Assembly (NCBI GenBank): GCA_958296035.1
Contig: OY282431.1
Span: 2,402,037 to 2,466,036 of the forward strand
DNA: 64,000 nucleotides
DNA from: Paracoccaceae bacterium
Lineage (GTDB): Bacteria; Pseudomonadota; Alphaproteobacteria; Rhodobacterales; Rhodobacteraceae
Direction of reading: 5' to 3'
Part shown: piece after piece, positions 18,200-27,606 of the stretch
How the letters are laid out: each line of letters begins with the position of its first letter
How positions within the stretch are numbered: position 1 is the stretch's first letter
Program-made: the position numbers and the translations under genes
Notes under the pieces: generated by a model
Told to the model about the DNA's origin: nothing
The model's database searches: none
The model's input: only the letters and a program-made list of their open reading frames with translations

Positions 18200-18670
18200 C
18201 TACTCTCTGTGGTAGGGTGTATTGGCGAGTATTGAAACCGCACGGTAGAGCTGCTCGGCCAGAATAACTCTGGTAAGCATGTGCGGGAACACCATCTTGC
18301 CAAGCGACAATAGCTGGGCACTATTCGGGACGTCAAGCGTGCCAGTTCCGCTAGCCGCACCAATAATGAAGGCTGTATTCCTGACTCCACTGTCTCGCCA
18401 CTGCAGAAGGCGCATCGCAAATCTGCGGCTGGTGTACTGCACGCCCTTTTCGTCGAGCACGCAAACGACAAGAGACGATCCAATTCCATCCAGAATTCGC
18501 TTCAGTTTGGATGCATGCCCCGATGGTGCACCAGTTAGTTCGTGCATCACAGGGGTCAGAAAGCCGAGATTTGATCCTGTCCTCTTGAATCGTTCCAGAT
18601 ATCTTGTGACCAGTTCCAGTTCGGGTCCAGGGCGCATGCGGTTTACCGCAACAAGATGAACACGCATCAA
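18200..18670 (-). CDS. rlmH: 23S rRNA pseudouridine(1915) N3-methyltransferase
   Basis: 156 residues of the SPOUT family. The knot region holds CVLDEKGVQYTSRRFA near 72-87, FIIGAASGTG near 101-110 (glycine-rich SAM loop) and the diagnostic C-terminal YHRE. It methylates pseudouridine 1915 in helix 69 of assembled 70S ribosomes. Two adjacent ATGs (18670 and 18667) are possible; the gene overlaps the rsfS stop, so coupling is likely. Order rsfS-rlmH-gpmI is widespread in alphaproteobacteria. Confidence 0.94.
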   Translation of the reverse strand: MMRVHLVAVNRMRPGPELELVTRYLERFKRTGSNLGFLTPVMHELTGAPSGHASKLKRILDGIGSSLVVCVLDEKGVQYTSRRFAMRLLQWRDSGVRNTAFIIGAASGTGTLDVPNSAQLLSLGKMVFPHMLTRVILAEQLYRAVSILANTPYHRE

Positions 18671-19101
18671 TTGGTGTTACTGTCCATTACCGAAGGCATC
18701 CACATCTTTTCGATCTGGTAGAATTCCCGGACCTCGGGCCGAAAGAGGTGAATGATGACATCACCAGCGTCGATCAACACCCAGTCACCCTGGCGTCTGC
18801 CCTCGACCTGGGCCGTTATGTCAAAGGTCTGGCCCTTGAATGCTTCCAGCAACTTGTCGCTGAGTGACAGGACTTGCCTTCGCGAGCGTCCGGATGCCAC
18901 GACCATGAAATCTGCGATTTCCGATTTTCCGTGCAGGTCGATTTCGACGACGTTTTCTGCCTTATGACGGTCGAGCACATCGAGGATGAATTCTAACAGT
19001 TCTCTGTTTTGGGACCCGTAATCGCGGCCCTGGACAGGCACTTCATCGGCGGTTTCGATTGCTACCGCGTTCCTCTCTTCCAAGTGTGCGTGTACCTCCA
19101 T
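18667..19101 (-). CDS. rsfS: Ribosome silencing factor RsfS
   Basis: About 144 residues from ATG 19101. It binds ribosomal protein L14 and blocks joining of subunits during starvation. The family core is clear: LDVLDRHKAENVVEIDL, FMVVASGRSRRQVLSLSD, and GDWVLIDAGDVIIHLF near the end. The frame is open up to 19227, but the extra residues do not look like the family, and no start has a good ribosome binding site, so the start is uncertain. nadD, often upstream, is not visible. Confidence 0.88.
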   Translation of the reverse strand: MEVHAHLEERNAVAIETADEVPVQGRDYGSQNRELLEFILDVLDRHKAENVVEIDLHGKSEIADFMVVASGRSRRQVLSLSDKLLEAFKGQTFDITAQVEGRRQGDWVLIDAGDVIIHLFRPEVREFYQIEKMWMPSVMDSNTN

Positions 19102-19723
19102 GTATCGACTGCGTGGTGCCCTCAATGGCACTTCCTGCATCCGCAAATAGTCTGCAACCGGCGCCAGTGCAAGACCAAGAATTGACCATTCGTTGTCGCA
19201 ATTTGAGATTAACTCCCCTTCAGGCAATGTTCAAAGGTCAACCGAACACAAATTCGCAGAAGTCTTCAAGAATTGGACCGTATGAAATTGAATGAATTGA
19301 CTGTCATGGCTCGAGACTGTGCCGGAGACGAAAGGGGAAGCGCGGAACTCTGCATAACCTGTAGGGTTCGCAGCCAGTTTGCAGTTAGCCAGGTTCTGTT
19401 TTGTGTGGGCCGGCAAGGAATTCCCACGGCTCGCATCTGGCCGAGAGCCGTGCATGCTCGTCTGGCTGTTGCAACACGCCGGGATTGTTCCGCCCGAGGG
19501 AACCTGCAAGCGGGGGAGTGATGAAACCACCAATGTCGAAATCATCACGCCTTCATCGATAGGGTGAATGACGCTGGAATGATGGAGATCTGGCTCACCA
19601 CCAAGTTGTCGCCAGAACAGCCAGAGTCGAAAATCACTAACATGTCATATGAGGGGATTGTTGACCTGGCATAGATGGGGAAGATGTAGGCCAAAACATT
19701 TTGGCACCAATCTGTCGCACAGT
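19102..19723. other. Gap with no recognisable gene upstream of rsfS
   Basis: Probable rsfS promoter near 19.2-19.3 kb. Short open frames occur on both strands but none resembles a family. The area to the right passes into transposase debris. Confidence 0.35.
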
Positions 19724-19985
19724 TTCGGGCATGGCCAGGACACGCTGTCAACGGTGCTGGTGACGCGCAACCGCCTGGCCTTCGCCATACACGGCATGTG
19801 CGACATGGCACAGGACCTGTGGCAGCAGGCGCGCACCGTGGTCGGCACCCGCAAGGCGATGGTCCAGCACATCCCGATCATCACCCGGTATCACCTGTTT
19901 GGCAACTGGACCGAGATGCTGCTGGTCATGGCCGGCCGAAAGGCCGTCCCGGCGCGTCCTTACACCACCGCCCCAATTGCAATCT
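19724..19985 (+). pseudogene. C-terminal fragment of a DDE transposase
   Basis: The translated fragment FGHGQDTLSTVLV, followed by LAFAIHGMCDMAQDLWQQAR and ITRYHLFGNWTEML, matches the end of a DDE-type transposase whose relatives read EHNFGHG-LS-LL-LNLLAFA. The N-terminal and catalytic parts are absent on this strand. The missing preceding piece lies at 20042-20191 in the opposite direction. No terminal inverted repeats could be assigned. Confidence 0.65.
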
Positions 19986-20041
19986 CGAAAACCGGTACAA
20001 CCGCTGACTGGACAAGATAATTGCTATATCGAGAATTGCTG

Positions 20042-20191
20042 GTTGTGCTCGCACTGATTGCCATGATTGTTCAGCCTATTGATGACCTGGTTCTCTATCT
20101 GCCATCGTAAGCGGCCGACCCGCATCCGCTCGGTGTCGGCAGTGATGTTCAAATTGGTGATCCATGTTGCCACTCTTGTTGTCGCTCTGCC
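20042..20191 (-). pseudogene. Internal fragment of the same transposase type, inverted
   Basis: The minus-strand reading RVATWITNLNITADTE followed by RVGRLRWQIENQVINRL and GNQCEHN matches the part of the transposase that should come directly before FGHG in the plus-strand fragment at 19724. The two pieces would join at the EHN/FGHG position, so a local inversion probably broke the gene. Confidence 0.55.
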
Positions 20192-20350
20192 GTAAACGGG
20201 CAAACGAGTATGTCCCTGATTTTCAATATCGGCACTCGAGGACGTTGACACGGAGGACGCCCGGCATTGAATGAAATTCGTTGTGCCACCGAAACCGATA
20301 GCAGCGGCCGGCTCTAGCATCCTCCACCGCAAGATGTAGGAGAGTTCCAT

Positions 20351-20629
20351 TTGGAAGAAGTAATATTGGATGTTTTGCTGAAGGCCAAACATAAAGATCA
20401 GTGCATCGGTGCTGCTGATATCAGTCGTCGATCAGGAATATTCCGCGATGGTGGGAATAAGGAAATGGGAGAACCGAAAAGCATGAACGATGCCATTGCC
20501 ACCGGCATGCTCATAAAGTTGATGAAGCAAAGACGAGTTCAGCGTTGCAATCAACAAAACGGTAGAGGTGGATGGGAATTGACTAATGAAGAATATAAAA
20601 GCCGCCGAGACGATATTACATTTGGCTAG
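20351..20629 (+). CDS. Small putative winged-helix protein, function unknown
   Basis: 92 residues beginning with TTG at 20351, preceded by TAGGAGAG at a proper distance. The sequence has an organised look: ILDVLLKAKHKDQCIGAADI, then RRSGIFRDGG, then SMNDAIATGMLIKLMKQRRV and NGRGGWELTNEEYKSRRDD. The last part resembles a wing with GGWELT typical of small DNA-binding proteins. It lies between transposase debris and a helicase gene. I do not recognise a named family, and expression is unproven. Confidence 0.45.
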   Translation: MEEVILDVLLKAKHKDQCIGAADISRRSGIFRDGGNKEMGEPKSMNDAIATGMLIKLMKQRRVQRCNQQNGRGGWELTNEEYKSRRDDITFG

Positions 20630-20816
20630 TCAAGTATATAAATCCCTATCATTTCCTACTGGCAGGGACGTGTTGGTCACGGACTGGCCCTTTCGGTGAG
20701 CCATCAGTGATCCAGCGCCACACCAAATCGATCCGATTTTACCAAGGCTCCAAGAGTTGGTATCCCCTGGCCTCCCTTGATACACCCCAACAATGTACTG
20801 GAGAGAGTTCCCGGTC

Positions 20817-22883
20817 ATGGCAAAGCTGCAATGCCTTGGTGACAGCCTCAAGAGCCTGAGCACCGTGCAGGCCGAGGCCGTGAGGCATCGTGACGGGGCT
20901 CTGCTGGTCCTGGCCGGACCGGGATCAGGAAAGACGCGGGTTCTGACAACCCGAATCGCCCGACTCCTGCACGAGACCCCCGATGAACATTTTCGCGTCC
21001 TGGCGCTGACCTTTACCAACCGCGCTGCGGATGAAATGCGCGAGCGGATCGAACGCCTGTCGCCGGCAGCCGAGAATCGTCTGTTTGTCGGAACTTTTCA
21101 TGCCTTCTGTGCCGATATCCTGCGCCAACATGGACAACATCTCAATATCAGGACCAACTTCAGAATTTATTCTACAAATGAGGATCGGGCGCGGGTCGCC
21201 AGGCTCGCGATCTCCTCGGCCTCGGGTCAGGAAGATGGCCTGAATGAGCAGGATGCCCGGCATGCCCGTTACTTGCGATTGGTTACTCGTGCAAAAGCCA
21301 GGCTATTGCCAGTTGAAGGCATTTCGAAGAAATTTCCAAATGCCGCGGCAGGTCGAGAGTTCGAGTCTTTCTATGCTGCCTATGATCGCGCGCTTAGAGA
21401 GGTCAATGCCCTTGATTTCGACTCCCTCATCCACAGCGCACACCAGTTGTTCTCGCGCTATCCGGCGCTTGCCAAACGCTACCGGTCTGTATTCCGCTAC
21501 TGGTGCATCGATGAATTTCAGGATACCAATTTTGGCCAGTACAATTTGCTGAAAGCCATGGCAGGCCAGGACTTTCGCAACGTGTTTGCCGTCGCCGATG
21601 ATGATCAGATCATTTACCAATGGAATGGTGCAGACTATCGCCGTCTTGATCAGTTCCGAACTGATTTTGATGCATCAATGCTGCAAATTCCAGACAATTT
21701 TCGGTGCCCACCGGAAGTTGTAACTTGTGCGAACAGACTAATTCGTCGTAATCACTTGCGCACCGCGAACAAGCAGCCCCTGGTTGCCGGAGGCGCGCGT
21801 CCTGCTGCCACTTCGGTTATCAAGGTGCTTCGATTTCGAACCCAGGACGAAGAGGCGCGCGGTATCGCGAACCACATTGCCGTGAACCGGGTCGGCGAAC
21901 TGGAGCAGACAGCTGTCCTCGCCCGTATCCGCCGTTTGCTTGGTCCCATTGAAGCCGAGTTGTCGGCTCTCGGTATAAACGCCAGGATTGTTGTCCGACG
22001 CGATGAGTTTCAGAGTTCAGCGTTCAGATGGCTGCATAGTGCCCTCCGCCTGGCCGTGTACGATGCTGATGAGCGAACGTTCACGGCGTTTGCCGGTACG
22101 TTCAACGAGATGTTCGGCGGCACCTTCACACCGGATGAACTTGTCGCCCAATCCGGTGCTGGCCGCGTAGAACTGCTCTCCAGGTGGTACTCTTTCGTGC
22201 AGGAACAGATCAAGATACCCGATGCATTGCGCTTGGCAAAGGCTGTTGTGGAACACCGTTGTGGCGCCGAAAATCTTGATCAGTTCACCGGCAAGGCGAT
22301 CGACGTTTTCGAGAGTTGGCTTGCAGAGGACGTGAGCGACCTCGCAGGACCACAGAGTGATACATACCCGGGCGCGCTACCGGGCAGTGAGAAACGTAAT
22401 CCCGCGAAGCGGAACGAGCCTGCTAACAGTCAGGCCTCGTCGTTTTCCAACCTCAAGTGTGATCTTGATGCCTGGTGTGCCCTGTCCTCAGATGTACGGC
22501 GGGTAACTGGCGCATCGCCTGAAGCCAAACACTTCCTGCAAGAGCTTGATCTCAGATCGAAACAGCGTCCCGTCAAGCCGAACACGGTGCTCCTGACGAC
22601 CATTCACGGTGCAAAGGGGAATGAATTCGAGCATGTATATCTTGTGGGACTGGCCGAGGACGTTCTGCCGAGCTGGCAGAGCGCAAAGAAAGGCGGTGAT
22701 TCGCCAGAATTCGAGGAAGAGCGCCGCAACTGCTTTGTGGCTATCACTCGTTGTGAGGAGTCGCTTACACTAAGTTTTGCTTCGCGATACTGGGGTTGGG
22801 ACAAGAACCCGTCACGGTTTCTCGCTGAAATGGGACTGCAGCAGGTTCCAACAGGCAAGACCGGCGGTCGTCGCCCGTTTTGA
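20817..22883 (+). CDS. UvrD/Rep-type SF1 DNA helicase
   Basis: About 688 residues. Motifs in order: Q-like STVQAEAVRH, Walker A LAGPGSGKTRV near residue 35, Ia ALTFTNRAADEM, FVGTFHAFC, Walker B/II CIDEFQDTN, III VFAVADDDQIIYQWNGA, IV IPDNFRCPPEV, V LLTTIHGAKGNEFEHVYLVG, VI RRNCFVAITRCEESL. It is a 3'-5' translocase or helicase, but sequence does not place it with UvrD, Rep or PcrA proper. ATG 20817 follows GGAGAG; a second ATG at 20793 is in frame. It stands alone near restriction and toxin remnants, so a defence or mobile-element link is possible but unsupported. Confidence 0.88.
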   Translation: MAKLQCLGDSLKSLSTVQAEAVRHRDGALLVLAGPGSGKTRVLTTRIARLLHETPDEHFRVLALTFTNRAADEMRERIERLSPAAENRLFVGTFHAFCADILRQHGQHLNIRTNFRIYSTNEDRARVARLAISSASGQEDGLNEQDARHARYLRLVTRAKARLLPVEGISKKFPNAAAGREFESFYAAYDRALREVNALDFDSLIHSAHQLFSRYPALAKRYRSVFRYWCIDEFQDTNFGQYNLLKAMAGQDFRNVFAVADDDQIIYQWNGADYRRLDQFRTDFDASMLQIPDNFRCPPEVVTCANRLIRRNHLRTANKQPLVAGGARPAATSVIKVLRFRTQDEEARGIANHIAVNRVGELEQTAVLARIRRLLGPIEAELSALGINARIVVRRDEFQSSAFRWLHSALRLAVYDADERTFTAFAGTFNEMFGGTFTPDELVAQSGAGRVELLSRWYSFVQEQIKIPDALRLAKAVVEHRCGAENLDQFTGKAIDVFESWLAEDVSDLAGPQSDTYPGALPGSEKRNPAKRNEPANSQASSFSNLKCDLDAWCALSSDVRRVTGASPEAKHFLQELDLRSKQRPVKPNTVLLTTIHGAKGNEFEHVYLVGLAEDVLPSWQSAKKGGDSPEFEEERRNCFVAITRCEESLTLSFASRYWGWDKNPSRFLAEMGLQQVPTGKTGGRRPF

Positions 22884-23410
22884 TCCGGCCCATCGGCCAC
22901 ATGCGCCCGCGATCGCGATGAAACCGACGCTATTCCGCTTGTATCCAACGGCAGGCATCGTTGCACCCGCCACAACTTGCCTTGCGCATCCTCAGCCGTC
23001 GCAGGGCACGGGATTTCGAGACAATTCCAGCCACGACTTGCAAGTCACGGCTCAGGCAGGTTGAGTCCGGGAGACTGGCGGCGGGTGATGAATCCAGTAA
23101 CCCGGCCGCTTCCTCGCCTGGTGCCAGACTGCCCCGTTGCAAACCGCCGAAGCATGGATTCCTGATATCACCTGCTGCGCGGTATTCGCCTGACGGGGCA
23201 CAATTGCTCTCTGCTGTCCAGGTCGCGGAGTTGGGTAGCCGCACAGATCTTGTTGCACCTGGTCGCCGCCAGCAATACCTGTTACAGGTAGCCATTACTT
23301 CTGCCTGGACGCGGCAACATGTCCTTGTCAAGAGCCCCTCTAGGCTGCTGACACCCGGCTCGTCCTTAACGGTACCTTGATGCGCTTGCGTGTGTCCCCG
23401 CGCGCGCTAA
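22884..23410. other. Gap without recognisable gene
   Basis: Between the helicase and the toxin-antitoxin relic. Several short open frames on both strands, none with family resemblance or convincing ribosome binding sites. Confidence 0.35.
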
Positions 23411-23695
23411 TGTTCAGAGACTGGCAAGGAGCGTTCAAAGGTATCTGGAGACCCGTCAAGTCCAGACCTGTTCAGGTCACTGGCACAGGCGCGCCGTCTG
23501 CTCTTGTTGCATTGCGCGGAAATACTCGGAAACCTTGCCGCACTGCCGAGCATCCGCCTGAAAGTACTGCACAGCGACCTCACCGGACAGTACAGAGTTC
23601 GGATCAACGCGCGGTGACATGTCTGTCTCCACCGGACGGATGAAGTGCCGTGCAACGTCGAGAATGCGGACTATCGCTGTCGGAGTTTGACATGA
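23411..23695 (+). pseudogene. higB: higB toxin relic (RelE/ParE-fold), nonsense-mutated
   Basis: One reading frame gives LHSDLTGQYRVRINAR, then a TGA at 23615-23617, then HVCLHRTDEVPCNVENADYR. This is the end of a HigB mRNA-interferase, where the stop replaces the Trp of the usual RW-I/V-C-F-R motif by a TGG to TGA change. The upstream part of the frame (ETGKERSKVSGDPS and LAQARRLLLLH) is less well conserved. The frame ends in TGA overlapping the ATG of the higA relic, the normal higBA arrangement. Confidence 0.6.
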
Positions 23696-23901
23696 GCCCA
23701 AGGAATGGCGTCAAGCCGGTACATTCCGAAGAAATGCTGCGCGACGAATTCATTGAACTCGGCTAGTCTGCTAATGCGCTGTCGAAGGAGTTGGGCGTGC
23801 CGGTTAAACGGGTGGCGATGATCCTGAACAGCCAGCTGGGCGTGAGCACGGACACAGCACTTCGACTTGTACGCTATTTCGGAACGACACCGCATTTCTG
23901 G
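23692..23901 (+). pseudogene. higA: higA antitoxin relic with internal stop, fused to an mrr tail
   Basis: ATG 23692 starts MSPRNGVKPVHSEEMLRDEF, a typical XRE-type HigA N-terminus. It is stopped by TAG at 23764-23766 in the middle of the expected EPLG-SANALA motif. The same frame then continues with SANALSKELGVPVKRVAMIL, LGVSTDTALRLVRYFGTTPHFW, the rest of the DNA-binding domain. The frame does not end there but runs straight into an Mrr-like tail. Any product could only start downstream (for example TTG 23791) and would lack helix 1. Confidence 0.75.
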
Positions 23902-24111
23902 GCGGGCACGGCCAAGGGCGTGTTGGTCACCACCGCTGGTTTCAAACGCGCCGCCAAGGATTACGTGGCGCCTAGCCGGGAGCGGATCGTCCTAATTGAC
24001 GGCAAGAAACTGTCACACCTTATGGTCGGAGACAGAGTCGGTGTGCGAACCTGGGTCAATCACAAGGTCAAGCGAATCGACGAAGACTGCTTCGATCAGG
24101 AGGTGCCGTAG
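23902..24111 (+). pseudogene. Mrr restriction endonuclease C-terminal fragment
   Basis: About 70 codons in frame with the higA relic read AKGVLVTTAGFKRAAKDY, IVLIDGKKLSHLM, VGVRTWVNHKVKRIDEDCF. These match the end of Mrr-type (type IV) endonucleases, which cut methylated DNA: GVFITTS.F, IVLIDG..L..LM, and a final RIDEDYF. The catalytic D-QxK core is missing, so it cannot be an active nuclease. The stop is 3 bases before the start of the restriction-modification gene. Confidence 0.7.
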
Positions 24112-24114
24112 ACC

Positions 24115-26904
24115 ATGCGCCTGTCGTGGAACGAAGTCCGCAACCGCGCCGCCAGCTTCGCGGACGACTGGCGGGACGCGGGCTACGAGAAGGGCGAGAC
24201 GCAGAGCTTCTACAACGCCTTTTTCCGGGTGTTCGGAGTCCAGCGAAGTAGCGTAGCGCGCTACGAGGATCATGTCTCGAAACTGGACAATCGTTCCGGC
24301 TTCATCGACCTGTTCTGGCCGGGCGTGCTGCTCGTCGAGCAGAAGAGTGCCGGGCGCGACCTGAAGGCGGCCTATGACCAGGCCGGGGCGTATTTCGATG
24401 CGCTGCCCGAGCGCAACCGTCCGCGCTATATCCTAGTGAGCGATTTTCAGACCTTCAGACTTCACGATCTGGACGAGCGCGAGGTCGTCACGTTCCCGCT
24501 CGCCGACCTGCCCGCGCATGTCGAGGCGTTCGGCTTCATTCTCGGCGTCCAGCGCCGGACCTTCCGCGATCAGGATCCGGCGAACATCAAGGCTGCCGAG
24601 CTGGTCGGGCGGCTGCACGACCAGCTCGCCGATGCCGGGCAGCGGGGGCACGATCTGGAACGCTTCCTCGTGCGCGTCGTGTTCTGCATGTTCGCCGACG
24701 ACACCGGGGTGTTCGAGCCGCGCGACACCTTTCTTGATTTCCTTGAAACACGAACCGGTAAGGACGGGGCTGATCTCGGCCCGTGGCTTGCGCAACTGTT
24801 CGAGGTGCTCGACACACCTGAAAGTGATCGGGCAGCGACGCTCGACGAGGACCTGGCACGATTCCCCTACGTCAACGGCGATCTGTTCAGGGGGCACCTG
24901 CGGACGTTCTCCTTCGACGCACCGATGCGCAATGCGCTGCTGGACGCCTGCCGGTTCGACTGGTCGCGACTCTCGCCGGCGATTTTCGGTGCGCTGTTCC
25001 AGTCGGTGATGGATTCGGCGGAACGCCGCGCCCAGGGGGCGCACTACACGACCGAGAAGAACATCCTCAAGGTGATAGAGCCGCTGTTCATGGACAAGCT
25101 GCGGGCAGAATTCGAGCGATTGCGGGCGCGCCGGGACAGCCGCCGCGGCGCGGCCTTGCGCCAGTTTCAGGCGAAGCTCGGGCGGCTGACCTTTTTCGAT
25201 CCGGCGTGCGGGTGCGGCAATTTCCTGATCATCGCTTACCGCGAGCTTCGTGAGCTTGAGCTTGCGGTGTTGCGGGACATTTATCCGAAGTCGCCGATGG
25301 GGAGGCAGATGGATGCCCTGGCGTCTGACCTGTCGGTCGTGGATGTGGACCAGTTTTACGGGATCGAGCTTGGCGAGTTCCCGTCCCGCATTGCGGAGAC
25401 GGCGCTGTGGATGATGGACCACATCATGAACAACCGGCTGAGCCTTGAGTTCGGCCAGACCTACGCGCGTATTCCGCTTGCGAAGTCCCCGCACATTGTC
25501 CACGACGACGCGCTGGAAGCGGACTGGTCCAAGTTGTTGCCGTCGGAAGTTTGCTCATTTGTCTTCGGCAACCCGCCGTTTGTCGGCGCAAAGTACCAGT
25601 CGCCGGAGCAGCGCGCCCAGGTGCACAGGATGGCGGCGCTCGGCAAGAGCGGCGGAACGCTCGATTATGTCTGTGCGTGGTTCATCAAGGCTGGGGATTA
25701 CGTGAGGGGCAGCGAAGCCCGGATCGGTTTCGTCGCCACCAATTCGATCACGCAGGGCGAGCAGGTCGCGCAGCTTTGGCCGGTCCTGTTCGGGCGCTGC
25801 CAGCTGGAGATCGCCTTCGCGCACCGGACCTTCGCATGGGGGTCGGATGCGCCCGGGAAAGCGCATGTGCATGTCGTCATTCTCGGCCTGGACCGGCGGG
25901 AGGCGGCGCAAGCCAAGAAGCGGCTGTTCAGCTATCCCGACATCAACGGCGAGCCGGAGGAGAGCACCCACAAGGCCTTGTCGCCCTATCTGTTTGATGC
26001 AGGCGGGTTGTCCAACCCGCATCTGGTAGTCCGCAGGGTAAGCGCACCAATCAACGGGATGGGCCGGCTGATTATTGGCTCCAAGCCCATCGACGGGGGC
26101 AACTACATCTTCGACGCGGCGAAACGCGCCAGGTTTCTGGAAGCGGAGCCGGCGGCGGCTCCTTACCTTCGGCCGTATGTGGGAGCGCGAGAGTGGTTGC
26201 AGGGCGGTGAACGCTGGATCCTGGCGCTGCACGACGCGCCGCCCGAAGTGCTGGCCAAGTTGCCGCGAGTGCGGAAACGGATCGCTTCTGTCCGTGCGTT
26301 CCGCGCGGCGAGCCGGAGCGCGCCGACGCGGAAGCTTGCGGCGACACCAACGCTCTACCATGTCAACGTCATTCCCGATGCGCCGTTTCTGGTGATTCCA
26401 AAAGTCAATTCAAACCGGCGTGAGTATGTGCCGATCGGGTGGCTGGAGCCTCCGGTGATTCCGAGCGACCTCGTGAATGTTCTGGAGCACGCCACACTGG
26501 CCGATTTCGCGCTGCTGACCTCGGCGATGCACATGGCGTGGCTGTGCCAAGTCGGCGGACGGCTGGCAAGCAGTTACCGCTATTCGATCGGCCTCGTCTA
26601 TAACACTTTCCCGATACCACCCGAGGACGCTGACCTGTCGCGACTGGAACCGCTGGCCCAAGCGGTGCTTGACGCTCGCGGTGCCCATTCCGAGGCGACG
26701 CTGGCGGTTCTCTACGACCCGGACCTGATGCCGCCGAATCTCCGCAAAGCGCACCAGGCACTCGACCGCACAGTGGATCGGCTCTACAGACGGGGCGGAT
26801 TCTCTTCAGAGCGTGAGCGCGTCGAGCATCTGTTCATGCTCTACGAAAATATGCACACTCCGCTCGCGGCAGCGACCAGACGCAGGAGACGCCGAAATCG
26901 CTGA
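24115..26904 (+). CDS. MmeI-like type IIL/IIG restriction-modification protein
   Basis: 929 residues combining nuclease and adenine-N6 methyltransferase. The N-terminal nuclease has FIDLFWPGVLLVEQKSAG near residues 62-79, a D-(X)-E-x-K site. The methyltransferase shows QGAHYTTEKNILKVI near 307-321, the SAM motif FFDPACGCGNFL near 362-373, and the catalytic NPPF near 484. The C-terminal half should be the target-recognition domain. All key motifs are present, so it looks active, unlike its dead neighbours. A good ribosome binding site (AGGAGGT) lies in the end of the mrr fragment. The gene is GC-richer than its neighbours, consistent with transfer. The recognition sequence cannot be read. Confidence 0.9.
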   Translation: MRLSWNEVRNRAASFADDWRDAGYEKGETQSFYNAFFRVFGVQRSSVARYEDHVSKLDNRSGFIDLFWPGVLLVEQKSAGRDLKAAYDQAGAYFDALPERNRPRYILVSDFQTFRLHDLDEREVVTFPLADLPAHVEAFGFILGVQRRTFRDQDPANIKAAELVGRLHDQLADAGQRGHDLERFLVRVVFCMFADDTGVFEPRDTFLDFLETRTGKDGADLGPWLAQLFEVLDTPESDRAATLDEDLARFPYVNGDLFRGHLRTFSFDAPMRNALLDACRFDWSRLSPAIFGALFQSVMDSAERRAQGAHYTTEKNILKVIEPLFMDKLRAEFERLRARRDSRRGAALRQFQAKLGRLTFFDPACGCGNFLIIAYRELRELELAVLRDIYPKSPMGRQMDALASDLSVVDVDQFYGIELGEFPSRIAETALWMMDHIMNNRLSLEFGQTYARIPLAKSPHIVHDDALEADWSKLLPSEVCSFVFGNPPFVGAKYQSPEQRAQVHRMAALGKSGGTLDYVCAWFIKAGDYVRGSEARIGFVATNSITQGEQVAQLWPVLFGRCQLEIAFAHRTFAWGSDAPGKAHVHVVILGLDRREAAQAKKRLFSYPDINGEPEESTHKALSPYLFDAGGLSNPHLVVRRVSAPINGMGRLIIGSKPIDGGNYIFDAAKRARFLEAEPAAAPYLRPYVGAREWLQGGERWILALHDAPPEVLAKLPRVRKRIASVRAFRAASRSAPTRKLAATPTLYHVNVIPDAPFLVIPKVNSNRREYVPIGWLEPPVIPSDLVNVLEHATLADFALLTSAMHMAWLCQVGGRLASSYRYSIGLVYNTFPIPPEDADLSRLEPLAQAVLDARGAHSEATLAVLYDPDLMPPNLRKAHQALDRTVDRLYRRGGFSSERERVEHLFMLYENMHTPLAAATRRRRRRNR

Positions 26905-27606
26905 GCAGAGGTGATTCATCAGAGCCAACCGGCTTCGGTAGGTCGAACACCAACGCCCGGAGGCGGCTCACTATTGAGGTTTATCGCCTCTGCATTCAGA
27001 CTCGTGACAATTTCCGCCGCTTCGACAAGATGCTTGTGGGTTTGGAGTACATATTGCGCCGCAGGATCGGGACATTGGAGTGCCCATGAACCACATTAAA
27101 GGGCAATTTGAGGCTGTGGCGCGGTGGTGGTTATGCGAAGTCCCTTCCGGGATGTACCAAACGGCACATGGTAACGATAAGTGTGACTTGTAGGTAATTG
27201 CAAAATGTCATCAGGCCCTATCCTCGCTCAAGCACAAAAGTCGGCGGGAATAGCAGCAAATCGCGGTACATTGGCGATCGCCTTGTCTGCACACTGTCCT
27301 CGGAATTCCTGCATGGCAGCCGGACGGCGACGCCGCTGGTGCATCTGAAGGTTAAACGAGCCGCGCTGGTCCTGCAGTACCGGCACAGCCGTCTATTGAA
27401 ACGGTGAAGGAAAGCGGGTATTGTAGACATTAGGCGCTAGGGACGGCCTCCGCTATCTTGTGTGAGTGATGCCTCACCAATACAACTTGCCTGCCTGGCG
27501 TTCAGGCCCAGCACACGACATATCCGGCTTTTCGGCCAGTGGGGGTCGGCTAGAGCGAATACTGCAAGAGGATCACGCAAAAGCTTGCGCATAACGCCTG
27601 CATTAC
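26905..27606. other. Long gap between the restriction-modification and ankyrin genes
   Basis: About 700 bases with no gene I can support. A frame near 26976 (EVYRLCIQTRDNFRRFDKML) looks peptide-like but is short and matches nothing I know. The ankyrin gene promoter should lie at the right end. Confidence 0.35.

Noticed and set aside
22884-23410. Plus-strand open frame of about 140 codons after the helicase
   Set aside because: No motif, no ribosome binding site, and overlapping frames on both strands are equally long.
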